From Antedon mediterranea (lineage: Eukaryota; Echinodermata; Crinoidea; Comatulida; Antedonidae): a stretch of 64,000 nt of DNA. The notes under the pieces are model-generated. The model was not told where the DNA came from and did not search any database. It saw only the letters and a program-made list of their open reading frames with translations. The stretch is taken from NCBI RefSeq assembly GCF_964355755.1, contig NC_092675.1:2576312-2640311 (forward strand), in the 5' to 3' direction. Shown piece after piece: positions 48,682-58,743 of this stretch (its first letter is position 1; every line of letters begins with the position of its first letter). The translations under genes were made by a program, and so were the position numbers.

Positions 48682-48788
48682 ATTCAGTAAATTTATTATC
48701 ATGAATGTTCAAATTATCCACTCAGTGAAATATGTAATATAATATAAATGGAATTTGCTTGGCTCATTCCAAACAGTGTATTCAGATT

Positions 48789-48950
48789 AAGCTTTGTTTA
48801 TACTTAGACGCAATGCAAGGATGTAAGCCCACTGTAGGTAATTTGACCACTCACAACATGATGGGTCATCTAAACTGCTGTTTCTGATTGATCAACTCAT
48901 TTGCATTATGCCTATATCGTTGCATTGCGTTCAAGAGGGAACCAAGCTTT
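48789..48950. mobile_element. MITE family B, short variant
   Basis: Left AAGCTTTGTTTATACTTAGA, right inverse GAGGGAACCAAGCTTT, interior ATTTGACCACTCACAACATG / GATTGATCAACTCATTTGCA. Abuts the next element at 48952. Confidence 0.75.
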
Positions 48951-48951
48951 A

Positions 48952-49613
48952 GGGTCCATTTATACTAGGGCGATAACTAAAAAAAATATGTATTTTTCCT
49001 AGGATGGAATAACCTACCAACTGAAATTAAATATTCTCCAACAATTGCTTCATTCAAAGATAAAAATTGATCTCATTTTTTTCTTCACAAAACTGTTATT
49101 TTTTTTCTCTATTTATTTTGTATTTAAGACAGGACTACAATGCAAAATAGGTTTTCTTTTACCTGATTATGTAATCCTGTATAAAGGGTCTTTCACACCT
49201 GTTCGAATCGAACATCAATGTTTCGTTTTCACGCGGCTATGCGCCAATCGATATGTGCGTAGCCGCGTGAAAACGAAACATTGGCGTTCGATTGGATTTT
49301 CCGGCGCCGGAACCGTGCCGGAACAGGTGTGAAAGACCCTTAAAGATGTTAAATAAATTAATACCTAAATCACCATTTATGCTTTCATTTTATGATTAAA
49401 AAAAATAATGTTTTTTTTAGAATGGAAATTAATGAAGAACAATAACATGTGTGTCGTCATGATATCATTACTTTAACTTTAAATCATGGCAACTTTTGAA
49501 AGGCAGCCTATAGTTCTAGGATGAAAACTTTTTTGATTTCTTTTGTTTTATGTAGGATGAAGGCATGTTTATCTAGTCATCGTCAATTGTTATCGTCCTA
49601 GTGTAAATTGGCC
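48952..49613. mobile_element. TIR element family D, containing a LINE tail and a nested MITE
   Basis: Left end GGTCCATTTATACTAGGGCG then ATAAC; right end inverse GTTATCGTCCTAGTGTAAAT then TGGCC. Inside, about 49005-49070 reads GWNNLPTEIKYSPTIASFKD, a LINE C-terminal phrase, followed by a family F MITE at 49184-49341. The related end at 4998 confirms the family. Confidence 0.65.
49184..49341. mobile_element. Palindromic MITE family F (AAGGGTCTTTCACACCTGTT)
   Basis: Left AAGGGTCTTTCACACCTGTT, right inverse AACAGGTGTGAAAGACCCTT. The interior is itself inverted: TGTTTCGTTTTCACGCGGCT and AGCCGCGTGAAAACGAAACA. About 158 bp, nested in the element at 48952-49613. Confidence 0.9.
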
Positions 49614-50083
49614 TTTACAGATAGTTAAATTGACCTTAAATTGACCTTTAAATTGATCTTTAAATTGACCTTAAATTGATCTTTACAGATAGTTTACCCA
49701 TTTTGTTATCAATATTAGTCAAATAAAAATTATATTAAGTGGAAATTAAGATAGTTCTTAAAATTACATTTTATTTAATGAGAATTCATTTTCCTGACTA
49801 ACATTACACATTGTTTTTATGTTAATAAAAAATGCTAATTTACATAGTGTATGCTGGTATATATTTTAGCATAGTCAAAATGATTAAATGCTTCTGATGT
49901 CATGCTCAAATTGTGTGAATATGAATAATAATTCTGATCACACTTTGCGCCTCATACCAAAGAAGGACTGATTAATATAAAATATAAATAATAATATGGA
50001 CATTTATTTCCTCAAAAAAAAAGAGTATATTAACACAAACTATATACATGAGAAGGGCAGACAAACTGAGGAACAAATTATTC

Positions 50084-50110
50084 TGGTTATACTTTGCGCC
50101 TCATACCAAA
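50084..50110 (+). promoter_or_regulatory. Shared GGTTAYMCTTTGCG module upstream of KCTD-like copy 1
   Basis: ATTCTGGTTATACTTTGCGC, about 90 nt before the copy 1 ATG. A related ACACTTTGCGCCTCATACC lies 155 nt earlier (about 49941), and ATTCCGGTTACCCTTTGCGT lies near the start of copy 2. Recurrence at matching positions suggests a promoter or 5' UTR element; function is inferred. Confidence 0.45.
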
Positions 50111-50192
50111 AAACAATCCCGAAATGTCTGTGATGTCACAATGTGACGCGTTAAACTGTTAGTAATTTGAAAAATTTTATTAATCCCAAATC

Positions 50193-50663
50193 ATGACTTT
50201 ATGCGCTCCTTTTCGACCGGATTCATCTGAATTACTGAATCTAAATGTTGGTGGACATTTCTACACGACAACTCGTTCAACATTAACTCGTTATCCAGGT
50301 AGTATGTTGGGCAAAATGTTCAGTTATCCAGATAGTAGGCCTAGCATGTTCGGGGGGAAGTATGGCAGCCAACAACCAGCACGCCGAGACGATAATAATC
50401 GATACTATATCGATGGAGATGGCCCAACATTCAGACACATTTTGAATTATCTGCGTCGATCAAAACTCATCCTTCCCGATGATTTTAAAGAGTGGAATAT
50501 CCTGATTGCTGAGGCAGATTTCTACCAACTTACAGATTTAAGAACACTTATTATTACCCAAAGAAATAGACAAAAAGTAGTAGATGTGTCTAATTATATA
50601 GCAAGACATGATGGTTTCAACGAATGGAAGCTGGGGCGGTATCAAATCGTGCCTAGCTTTTAA
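50193..50663 (+). CDS. KCTD-like BTB/T1-domain protein, array copy 1
   Basis: Single-exon frame of 156 aa. BTB/T1 domain at about residues 12-125: it opens LLNLNVGGHFYTTTRSTLTR, continues RRDDNNRYYIDGDGPTFRHI and closes AEADFYQLTDLRTL. These are the hallmarks of the KCTD family (nearest in pattern to KCTD6/KCTD21), whose BTB domains form oligomeric rings and often act as cullin-3 substrate adaptors. A ~15-residue insertion (DSRPSMFGGKYGSQQ) lengthens the loop before ARRDD relative to the other copies. The tail after the BTB domain is short (about 30 residues, ending GRYQIVPSF) and lacks the C-terminal domain of copies 3 and 4. A role is not demonstrated; the T1 fold is also found in voltage-gated potassium channels, but no membrane segments are present. 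Confidence 0.85.
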   Translation: MTLCAPFRPDSSELLNLNVGGHFYTTTRSTLTRYPGSMLGKMFSYPDSRPSMFGGKYGSQQPARRDDNNRYYIDGDGPTFRHILNYLRRSKLILPDDFKEWNILIAEADFYQLTDLRTLIITQRNRQKVVDVSNYIARHDGFNEWKLGRYQIVPSF

Positions 50664-53209
50664 TATTAGAGAGAATTAAATACTCGACAATAATGTACTC
50701 TAGTCTTGATGAATTAGATCAACATCAATGGAGGCCTACTGACAAATCTGTGCTTTTCAGAATTCAAAAGTCGTTCTAATTAATTTTCTTTGTAAATAAT
50801 GAATAGCCCTACTATTTCAAGAAATAAATGGAATCTGTTTTCATTAATCAACGCTGTATCTACTAGTAGATATATTAATTGATGAGATTGTACCCATGGA
50901 CAAATGAACATTATATAATCAAGTACCTTTTCAAATTACAGGGGCAGTGACGTAATAGATGTTAATAATAAATATAATTTATTCATAGAAGTACTGATGA
51001 AAGATATCAATCTGTGGCGACAATAGAATGAACTCAAGACCTGGCTATCTTCGTCTTTTGAATAATAGAAAGTTTTGAAAATTTGTTAGGCTAGAAATGT
51101 ACGTTGTAAGATGTGTATATGTTTATTGAAAAATGGTTTTAGTTTTCTAAATTACTTTGTAATACTATAGATAGATGTTAAATATAATTTTAAACATATT
51201 TTGAGAGAAAAAAGGAGATAAAAACAATCGGGTGTTTTTTTTGTGGCAGACCATTTTTACCACCAGTTGAATTTATTGGATACAACATTTATGCCATAAT
51301 GTGTTACGTCATAATGTAATACTACTTGCCGCCATATTTAAGATATCAATATAATTAATAGGCCTAGTAGGCCTACATGCAGTTGCGTGCAGTTTCATTC
51401 TTGTGGTTGACCATCATCGCTAGCATGTTTCAAACTTAAAATAATTGAATATTTAATTGCATGAATGTTTACAATTAAAATACATATTGTTTCCTATCGA
51501 ATGAATGATTTAGAATAAATCCCTCTAATGCATTATTTGGCGTATTTGTGATTCGTTTAATGTGTGGGTTATGTGGATGACTGCTTTATTATAAATAATA
51601 AAAATGATGGCCATACTACATCTGATCTGCACCATTCGTCCTGATATTGATTATTACTTTATTTAGCACCGCCATCAACACGAGTTATTATATTCTTGAG
51701 ACTGGATTGTTGTCTTATTCATGGAGATACTGTATAGTACTGTTATAATCAAGCGTGTATCGCCACACCCAATTAAGTATGGAGCGCCATACAACTAAAC
51801 CGTACATTTCGTATAATTAATGTTCTAACGCCAATTCCATTGAATGATCGAGAAAGTCCATTTTATCTTAATCAAGCTGCTATTTTTTTAAACATAAGCA
51901 AGGGATCTAAGATTAAATTCGCAATGTCGTGTTAGGTTATAGAGTGCATCACTGACATGTATTATACGTATGAAACTCCATATGTGCCAAAATAGACGGA
52001 CTTGCAACGGACAAAAAGTCATTGCGTTAAACTCGATAGCGATAAACTGTTTGAAGAAATGGAATGGGTTTCACAATTATCAACACAGTGTCTACTACTA
52101 TCTAAAGATTGGATCTATGCAGACAGGTTGACTTTTATGAAATTTTAAATATCAGTTGACTTTCAGTAAGAAGGCCTATTACTTTGTTTAATGCCGGCCA
52201 ACTTATAGGCCAGTTGCGTATATATTTCAATAGTTCAGTAATATTTACATTTATTATATCATTTAAATGCTCACGTTTAAAGTAAATGTACTCCCTTAAT
52301 AAAAAATATCTAATTGCATTGTATTGTATGTGTGACGTATTGAAATGTGTGTCTGGGTTTACGTGGAGGCCCTCTGTTTTTATTTGTTGTAAATGTACTT
52401 TGACTATCATCATCATCATCTTTTTATATGAGACAGAACCTCGTGTGATAGTCGCACATGAGTTGGTCACATCTATGCAGCTGAAACACATGTTCACGTT
52501 ATACCTTGTCTGTAGATATGAACCTACTGACAGATATATCGTGTATTAAAGTATTTATTACATGAGCTATACTCGATTCTAGATGACTTGCAATAGTCAG
52601 TTAGACTCTATCTACAGCTGCAGAAACGGGTAATAGCTGTATTTCTTTCTTAGATGTTGTGTGGATGACGCTTAATAGTATTCCACATTTTCCTCTTTTT
52701 CTAAATGAAGACCTAATATTATAGATTTCTAATTTAAATAAGAGATACAATTCTTGAATCCCCCAGTGATGTTGAATCCACAGCCTCTTAGGAGGTGTGT
52801 TTACCTGCAGTATGTTTACCATGTTTAAGAAAAAATAAGCATGTCATGGTTATAGGCCTATGTGAAAGTTATTTTAAATTGTAGAAATATGGTTTTCTCA
52901 TTACTAGGCCATATTAAAGGAACTATTAAGTGTTTAGATACGATGTACATATCCTTAATGAAAGAGTGCTATTGTATTATTTCAATTATTGCTTTCCTTC
53001 TTTCCTGTATTTTATTGTAGCCTATGATAGTGATTTGACAGAATGATGTTCAATTACCTTACACAATGAGAAATGAAAAAAGTTATAGTAAATTATGATA
53101 GGCCTAGGCTACCTGGATCACAGGAAATTAGGGGTTAGGTCTAGGGCAAAATTAAAGTGTTTGCGTAGGAACATTAGGCCTAAAGGGAACGTGAAAAAGA
53201 AATTCTTTC
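50664..53209. other. Intergenic region between array copies 1 and 2
   Basis: AT-rich, with no coding sequence recognised. Open frames at 52135-52549 overlap on both strands without similarity. A possible polyadenylation signal for copy 1 is AATAAA at about 50822. Confidence 0.45.
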
Positions 53210-53352
53210 AAGGCTTGGTTAATTTCCCACTGGGACAAAGCAAGTACGTCGACGCTTGACCAATCATATGTGATGGATTATTCGAATGGCTTAATGTTGA
53301 TCAACTCGCTTACGTTACGCTTAGCCCTTTCGTTGCGTCTAGTAGAACTTAG
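53210..53352. mobile_element. MITE family B, diverged copy
   Basis: Left AAGGCTTGGTTAATTTCCCA; the interior has GCTTGACCAATCATATGTGA and the inverse GTTGATCAACTCGCTTACG; the right end CTAGTAGAACTTAGC is degraded. Confidence 0.5.
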
Positions 53353-53399
53353 CATAAGTCAAAAAGGCAATATTAATAAATGAAAAAACATTTTGAGTA

Positions 53400-53562
53400 T
53401 GTTAAGAAATGAATATGCTAAAATATGATTAGTCATAATATGTTAAGAAATGAATGTTTAAAAATGAATACGTTAAGAAAGGAATGTGTTAAGATATGAA
53501 TACGCCGAGATATGAATAAACGTTAAGAAATGAATACGTTAAGAAATGAGTGTGTCAAGAGT
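53400..53562. repeat. Degenerate minisatellite (ACGTTAAGAAATGAAT-like)
   Basis: About eight imperfect units of GTTAAGAAATGAATA; lies ~400 bp upstream of array copy 2. Confidence 0.8.
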
Positions 53563-53781
53563 GGTGGGAGTTCAATTTCAAGTTCATATAATTTATTCTC
53601 ACTGCAATGAGTGTATATACGAGCGATCATTTGACAATACTTTGTATGTACTGTACTGTGTACATGTATGTTTGTACTTTATATGTACGAATTTTTAACA
53701 TTGACAAAAGATATATGCACTGTATGCCTATACATTATCAAGATTTTAAAAAAAGGGAGGATGGGGTGCTAAAAAAAAGTA

Positions 53782-53866
53782 GTAGCTTATTTTTGTCATT
53801 GTGAAAACGTTGGAATTTTCCGAATATAAATAGCAGTCTCTGATAGATTCCGGTTACCCTTTGCGT
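53782..53866 (+). promoter_or_regulatory. Core promoter of array copy 2, shared with copy 3
   Basis: GTAGCTTATTTTTGTCATTG, then AACGTTGGAA, then TATAAATA (53825-53832), then ATTCCGGTTACCCTTTGCGT about 20 nt on. The first two blocks and the ATYCGGTTACC block recur in the same order upstream of copy 3 (55914-55981). The TATA box predicts a transcription start near 53857. Confidence 0.6.
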
Positions 53867-53971
53867 CTGCAGCGTCCTATATGTACCAATGAATTCGGTA
53901 AACAAGTACAGTATTGGCTTAGACAGCAGTTTCAGCATTTCAGTACATCATTGTTAATCTTAATCTTAATC

Positions 53972-54460
53972 ATGGCTTCACCACTTGCTGTAGGTGCTTT
54001 AACGTCTACCGTTGACGAACCGATGAATCTGGATGTTGGTGGAAGTTTCTACACGACACTTCGTTCAACTTTAATTCGCTATCCAAACAGTAAGCTGGCT
54101 TTAATGTTTAGCAAAGACGATGGTTTACCACCAGTCCGCGACGGTCGATATTTTATCGATAGAGACGGCCCAATATTCCAATACATTTTGAATTTTCTGA
54201 TTGATCAATCAAAACTCTCCCTTCCAGATGGTTTTAAACAATGGGATATCCTGATGGCTGAAGCGGATTTCTACCAACTTGCACAGTTAAAAACACTTAT
54301 AGCTGAAGAAAGAACAAAACGAGAAAGAGAAAAACCAATTGGAAAAAACTACAAACAAAGCGTCGACAATGACGGGAATGCGATAAACATAAATGGAAAT
54401 GTTTCGGGTGAAATGACATTCACAGGAAACAGCTTAGCAAAGCAGAATTGCGGAGATTAG
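53972..54460 (+). CDS. KCTD-like BTB/T1-domain protein, array copy 2
   Basis: 162 aa in one exon if translation starts at ATCATGGCTTCA (53972), which matches the start context of the other copies. The frame is open further upstream, but a TATA box at 53825 puts that stretch in the 5' UTR. BTB/T1 domain at about residues 20-115: MNLDVGGSFYTTLRSTLIRY, GRYFIDRDGPIFQYILNF, AEADFYQLAQLKTL. It is the most diverged copy: NLDVGGSF replaces NLNVGGHF, and the ARRDDNNRY loop is reduced to VRDGRY. The tail (about 45 residues) is highly charged (EERTKREREK), then Asn/Gly-rich (GNAININGNVSG), with no C-terminal domain. Possibly a truncated or regulatory paralogue; function not demonstrated. Confidence 0.82.
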   Translation: MASPLAVGALTSTVDEPMNLDVGGSFYTTLRSTLIRYPNSKLALMFSKDDGLPPVRDGRYFIDRDGPIFQYILNFLIDQSKLSLPDGFKQWDILMAEADFYQLAQLKTLIAEERTKREREKPIGKNYKQSVDNDGNAININGNVSGEMTFTGNSLAKQNCGD

Positions 54461-55913
54461 CAACTGGTTTTGATAACGAGAAACTGCTAACAAGTCATAA
54501 TGAAATATGTTTATATTAATTAAGATACTGTAGTAATATATAGCGAACTGATGAAACCACAATATGTCAAGGGAGAAACTGGCGATCTGAAATTCTGAAA
54601 ACGGAATTCTGTAACGGGGACTGTATATAGTAGTGGTCGAAACTATAGGCATCTTTTCCATATATTGATGATGATAATTTCAAGTTAAAGCAAGATATCT
54701 AGATGAACTTTTTAAATCAACTTGATTGTAACCTATGTTAACTATAGTACAATTCTGGAATTAAGTGTCTACTTGCAGTCTATTTGGAAAAGAGTGTATA
54801 GTGGGAGAACTTTTTAGTCAGGGGACAAGACACTGCAGATGGTTCTTTTCTCTGTATATCAGTGCCGATATAGAACCGTACGATATACCACCGGTAGCTA
54901 GAGTTAGAACTTAAACAGATTTAAAAGAATGGAGAAAGCTATCTACATCGCGTAAAACTCATCTGATCCATAACTGTTAGCGTTATATGTTTATTTTAGT
55001 CATGTTATGTATACTGAAGGCCTATGATTGTTGGCAATGCCCACTTGAGTATGGGGCTTGTAAGATTATAAGTTACGTGGCATATCCATGAATTACTAAA
55101 AGAATATTACTCGAGTATATACTACTGTATAATTGTATGTTATTGTACCGCTAGTGAACAATTATATAGTTACGGTCCTGCAGTAATTGCAGTTGAATAA
55201 GTTTGACATGATCCTTTGCCTACATTTACCAGTTTATAATTTTAGTATAAAATATAGAATCTCAGCAGACTGAAATTATGAATAAAAGCAAATCAGAATC
55301 TTTACAATAGTATCATTAAAAGAATGCAAAAAAAAAAAAATTATGAATCAGATATTTTAGTTGATATTTTTTGTATCTTGTTTAAAAAAATATGTTTATA
55401 CCAAATTTTATCAAGCATGTCATGGTCATATAGATGTTAGGTCAAATTACAGATAGGCCTATAGGCCTAAATGTGGTTTTGTCATTAAGACCTGGGAAAA
55501 TATTAAGGAACTATTAAGTTTTTTTATAGGGTCCTGAATGAATGTCGTTTGGAACATTGTGGTAGAAACCGAATTAATATAACTTTTACGAAAATAATGC
55601 ATATACAAACTCTATATAGAGTATGCAAGTACCTATAATAGGCCTACTATGCATATACAAACTCTATATAGAGTATGCAAGTACCTATAATAGGCCTACT
55701 TAATAAATAACTTAAAGGCTTATTTGTGGTGATATTTTCTCTCTATAGTATGTTCACCGCACAAAATTATTGAATGTAAAATTATCTTGGAAATAAACGA
55801 TAATTTGGTACGCTATCCAGAAAACACATGCTACCGCAGACCTTCGTCGACCATATTCTCACTCCAATATTTTAGCGTATGAACTGTTTATGAAGAGAGT
55901 TAATGTGAATATA
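54461..55913. other. Intergenic region between array copies 2 and 3
   Basis: No gene recognised. Contains a 52-bp direct duplication at 55597-55700 with internal palindrome ACTCTATATAGAGT. Confidence 0.5.
55597..55700. repeat. 52-bp tandem duplication
   Basis: ATGCATATACAAACTCTATA through TACCTATAATAGGCCTACT occurs twice back to back, apparently identical. Confidence 0.95.
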
Positions 55914-55981
55914 GTAGCTTATTTTTGTCACTGTAAATAACGTTGGAACATAAAAGGCCTAATCGGTATAATCCGGTTACC
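55914..55981 (+). promoter_or_regulatory. Promoter module of array copy 3, shared with copy 2
   Basis: GTAGCTTATTTTTGTCACTG, AACGTTGGAACATAAAAGG and ATCCGGTTACC follow the same order and spacing as at copy 2. The canonical TATA box is replaced by CATAAAAG. Confidence 0.55.
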
Positions 55982-56126
55982 AAAGACGGGACCAAAGTCC
56001 AAAGAACCCGGAATTGATTGCGAGTAGGCTACAGTCAAAACTATATAGTTTTCAAAACCTGTGACTAACTCAAGCACAAGAGCGTTCAGTAGTTTACGTT
56101 CAATCATTTTGATTTATCTCATAATC

Positions 56127-57131
56127 ATGGAGTCACCATCGATTTTATCGTCTGCCACTAACGAACTATTGAATCTAAATGTTGGTGGACATTTCTACAC
56201 GACAACTCGTTCAACTTTAACTCGTTATCCAAATAGTATGCTAGGCTTAATGTTTAGCAGCGACAGTAGCTTACCGCCAGCACGCCGAGACGATAACAAT
56301 CGATATTATATTGATGGAGACGGCCCAACATTTCGACACATTTTGAATTTCTTGCGTCGATCAAAACTCATCCTTCCCCATGAATTTAACGATTGGGATA
56401 TGCTGACGGCTGAGGCAGATTTCTACCAAATTCCAGAGTTGATTCAACTTATTGTTGAAAGAAGTAAACAAGTTGAGGTTCATTCTTCTGCCACTGACGA
56501 GTTATTGAATTTAAATATTGGTGGACATTTCTACACGACTACTCGTGCAACATTAACTCGTTATCCAAAAAGTAAGCTAGGCCTCATGTTTGGTGGGCAC
56601 TTACCAACAGCACGCCAAGACGATAGTAATCGATATTATATCGATCGAGACGGTCCGACATTCCGATACATTCTAAATTTCATGCGTCAATCAAAACTCG
56701 TCTTTCCACATGGTTTTAAAGATTGGGATATTCTGATTGCTGAGGCAGATTTCTATCAAATTCCGGATTTGGTTAAATTTGTTAGCGAAATAAGAAAGGC
56801 TAATAATAAATCGCTGTTGGAAGTTCAATTAGTTTACACAGCAGCATCTGTTGAGGCAAAGAAAGTTAACTATTGTTGGAAAGTTTATGGCCAACCTAAA
56901 TTCCTTGATCAATTGCCATCTACAGTAGATTTCAACGGACGTAAGGACTTGAGGATCCTGAAGAAAGAAGATATAGAATGCTCAGATTTTAATAGATCGC
57001 AATTGTTTGACGAGATAAGTAAAATCGGTTTTACATTAACTAATACAGTATCTACAAGCAGTAGCAATGTGAATCTTGGTGGATACTTTGACGGCAAAGA
57101 TAGGTGGATATTTATGAAAGACGACATGTAA
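56127..57131 (+). CDS. Double-BTB KCTD-like protein, array copy 3
   Basis: 334 aa in one exon from ATAATCATGG (56127). Two complete BTB/T1 domains lie in tandem: residues about 13-110 (LLNLNVGGHFYTTTRSTLTR ... AEADFYQIPELIQLI) and about 120-215 (LLNLNIGGHFYTTTRATLTR ... AEADFYQIPDLVKFV). A C-terminal domain of about 110 residues follows, with WKVYGQPKFLDQLPS, KEDIECSDFNRSQLFDEISK and the end KDRWIFMKDDM. KCTD proteins normally have one BTB domain, so the tandem arrangement is unusual. It could supply two subunits of a ring, or link two rings. The C-terminal domain resembles the position and general pattern (F..LF..I...GF...STSSS) of KCTD C-terminal domains, but I cannot name a family. An internal duplication of the BTB-coding part explains the structure. 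Confidence 0.87.
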   Translation: MESPSILSSATNELLNLNVGGHFYTTTRSTLTRYPNSMLGLMFSSDSSLPPARRDDNNRYYIDGDGPTFRHILNFLRRSKLILPHEFNDWDMLTAEADFYQIPELIQLIVERSKQVEVHSSATDELLNLNIGGHFYTTTRATLTRYPKSKLGLMFGGHLPTARQDDSNRYYIDRDGPTFRYILNFMRQSKLVFPHGFKDWDILIAEADFYQIPDLVKFVSEIRKANNKSLLEVQLVYTAASVEAKKVNYCWKVYGQPKFLDQLPSTVDFNGRKDLRILKKEDIECSDFNRSQLFDEISKIGFTLTNTVSTSSSNVNLGGYFDGKDRWIFMKDDM

Positions 57132-57960
57132 CAAGAAAGTTTTAAGTTTCTTTCTCAAAACAATTATAATTACCATAATGCATAAAAAACATTTGTTATG
57201 ATATTATGTTAAAATATGCATAAAATAAATAAGACAGTGAAAATACGATGCCTAATTTCACAAAATCTTTAGAAATTAAAATGCATTCGTTGTGACAAAA
57301 ATAGGAAATAATGAACTAAACATCATAACAATGTTTTGTTTCCTTTTTTTTTTTAGAAATAAGTTAACAATGTAACCCTGATCGCAGTAGACACATGCTC
57401 CTCAGTAGGCCGGCCTACTTTAATGTTAAGCTCTGTCTACACTATTAAACTAGTTTGACAAAAAAAGTGTGATGTGCCCAAATACGGTAATGATATATTT
57501 AAATATGGTAGTGATATGAAATCATCATGTCCATATGTGGGCACATCATATTGTTTGATTGTGTCTAATGGCCACAATGGAAATAAGTTTGACCTTTGGT
57601 TACTGTTTTGTGTTACCCTGAATTCCTTCTTTGTATTTTATATGTTGTGTTATTTTGTGAATTCGAATAAAGAAAGAAAAGAAAAGAAAGCTTTATTTTA
57701 TGCATTTAATATTTGTCTCATTTCATTCCTATTTTAGTTTGTGTTTATTGTTTCTGTTTATATTGTCTTTAAATACTGTAGGCCCACTAATATTGAATAA
57801 TATTATCTTTTACTTTTAAAATTACTAAATAATATATCATTGTTTAAATCATGTCTAATTGCAATGCGTGTATGGTGGGTGTTTGTATAATATGTTAAAA
57901 TAAATTTAATGAAAATCAAAGTTTAGCCTATATAAAATTGATATAATTATTTGGCCCACC
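57010..57960 (+). repeat. Segmental duplication, unit 1
   Basis: From the last codons of copy 3 through its 3' flank and a family A MITE to about 57960. It is repeated in order at 58225-59020, for example GCATTCGTTGTGA, AGACACATGCTCCTCA, TGTCTTTAAATACTGTAGGC and TTGCAATGCGTGT. Confidence 0.85.
57427..57570. mobile_element. MITE family A (in duplication unit 1)
   Basis: Left AAGCTCTGTCTACACTATTA, interior GTGATGTGCCCAAATACGG and ATGGTAGTGATATGAAATCA; the right end is degraded (ATATTGTTTGATTGTGTCTA). Confidence 0.8.
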
Positions 57961-58044
57961 ACTCTACACTATAAAAATGTTTGGGTACGAGTTGGTGGGT
58001 ACGAGTTGGCATGGGTACGGGTTGGCCTGTATTCCAATTTAGGC

Positions 58045-58175
58045 CTAACCCTGGTTACAGACAAGGGCGTATCTCCATACTTCGGTTTGGATTCAGTTTT
58101 TTCTTAGTTTCTACTGTATGATCAGCGCTTATAGCGAGGTTTCACAACATACAACGCTTTTTAAATCCAGGATAT
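58045..58175 (+). mobile_element. SINE family S2, 3' fragment, diverged
   Basis: GTATCTCCATACTTCGGTTT, GATCAGCGCTTATAGCGAGG and TTTCACAACATACAACGC resemble the 3' half of the S2 SINE, ending in a TAAATCCAGGATATTAT tail. Confidence 0.45.
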
Positions 58176-58224
58176 TATAATATTGATAATATTCTGCGTA
58201 TTTACCAGATATATACTACGACAC

Positions 58225-58365
58225 AATTGATTGACGAGATATGTAAAATCGGTTTTACATTAATTAATACAGTATCTCTACAAGCAGTAGTATTGCAAAT
58301 CTTGGTGGATACTTTGACGGCATGCATCAAAGATAGGTGGATATTTATGAAAGACGACATGTAAC
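58225..58365 (+). pseudogene. KCTD-like C-terminal fragment (relic of copy 3 duplicate)
   Basis: Matches the last ~45 codons of copies 3 and 4: LIDEICKIGFTLINTVS, then frame-disrupting changes (CTCTACAAGCAGTAG, a GCAT insertion), then DRWIFMKDDM and a stop. No BTB-coding sequence precedes it. It lies at the start of duplication unit 2, so it is a by-product of the segmental duplication rather than a separate gene. Confidence 0.85.
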
Positions 58366-58576
58366 AAGACAGTACTGTACTTTGTACTTTTATTATAAAA
58401 TATAAACTATTAATATAATGCATTCGTTGTGAAAAAAATATGAAATAATGAAATAAATATCATAATAATAACAATGTTTTTGTTTCCTTCTTTTTTTTAG
58501 AAATAAGATAACAATGTAACCTTCCTGATCTTATTAGACACATGCTCCTCATCAGGACCGGCCTACTTTTAATGTT

Positions 58577-58743
58577 AAGCTCTGTCTACACTATCAAACT
58601 AGTTTGACAAAAGGTGTGATCATCGTGCCCAAATACGGTAGTGATATACCCAAATATGGTAGTGATATGACATCATCATTTCCATATATGGGCACATCAC
58701 ATTTTTGATAATAAAGTTTGATGTGTAGACAGTTTAGGCTTTA
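58577..58743. mobile_element. MITE family A (in duplication unit 2)
   Basis: Left AAGCTCTGTCTACACTATCA, interior GGTAGTGATATGACATCATC, right GTTTGATGTGTAGACAG. Occupies the position homologous to the MITE at 57427, so the insertion predates the duplication. Confidence 0.85.

Noticed and set aside
53861-53971. Upstream extension of KCTD-like copy 2 by 37 codons
   Set aside because: Lies just downstream of a TATA box, and the ATCATGG context at 53972 matches the other copies' starts; treated as 5' UTR.
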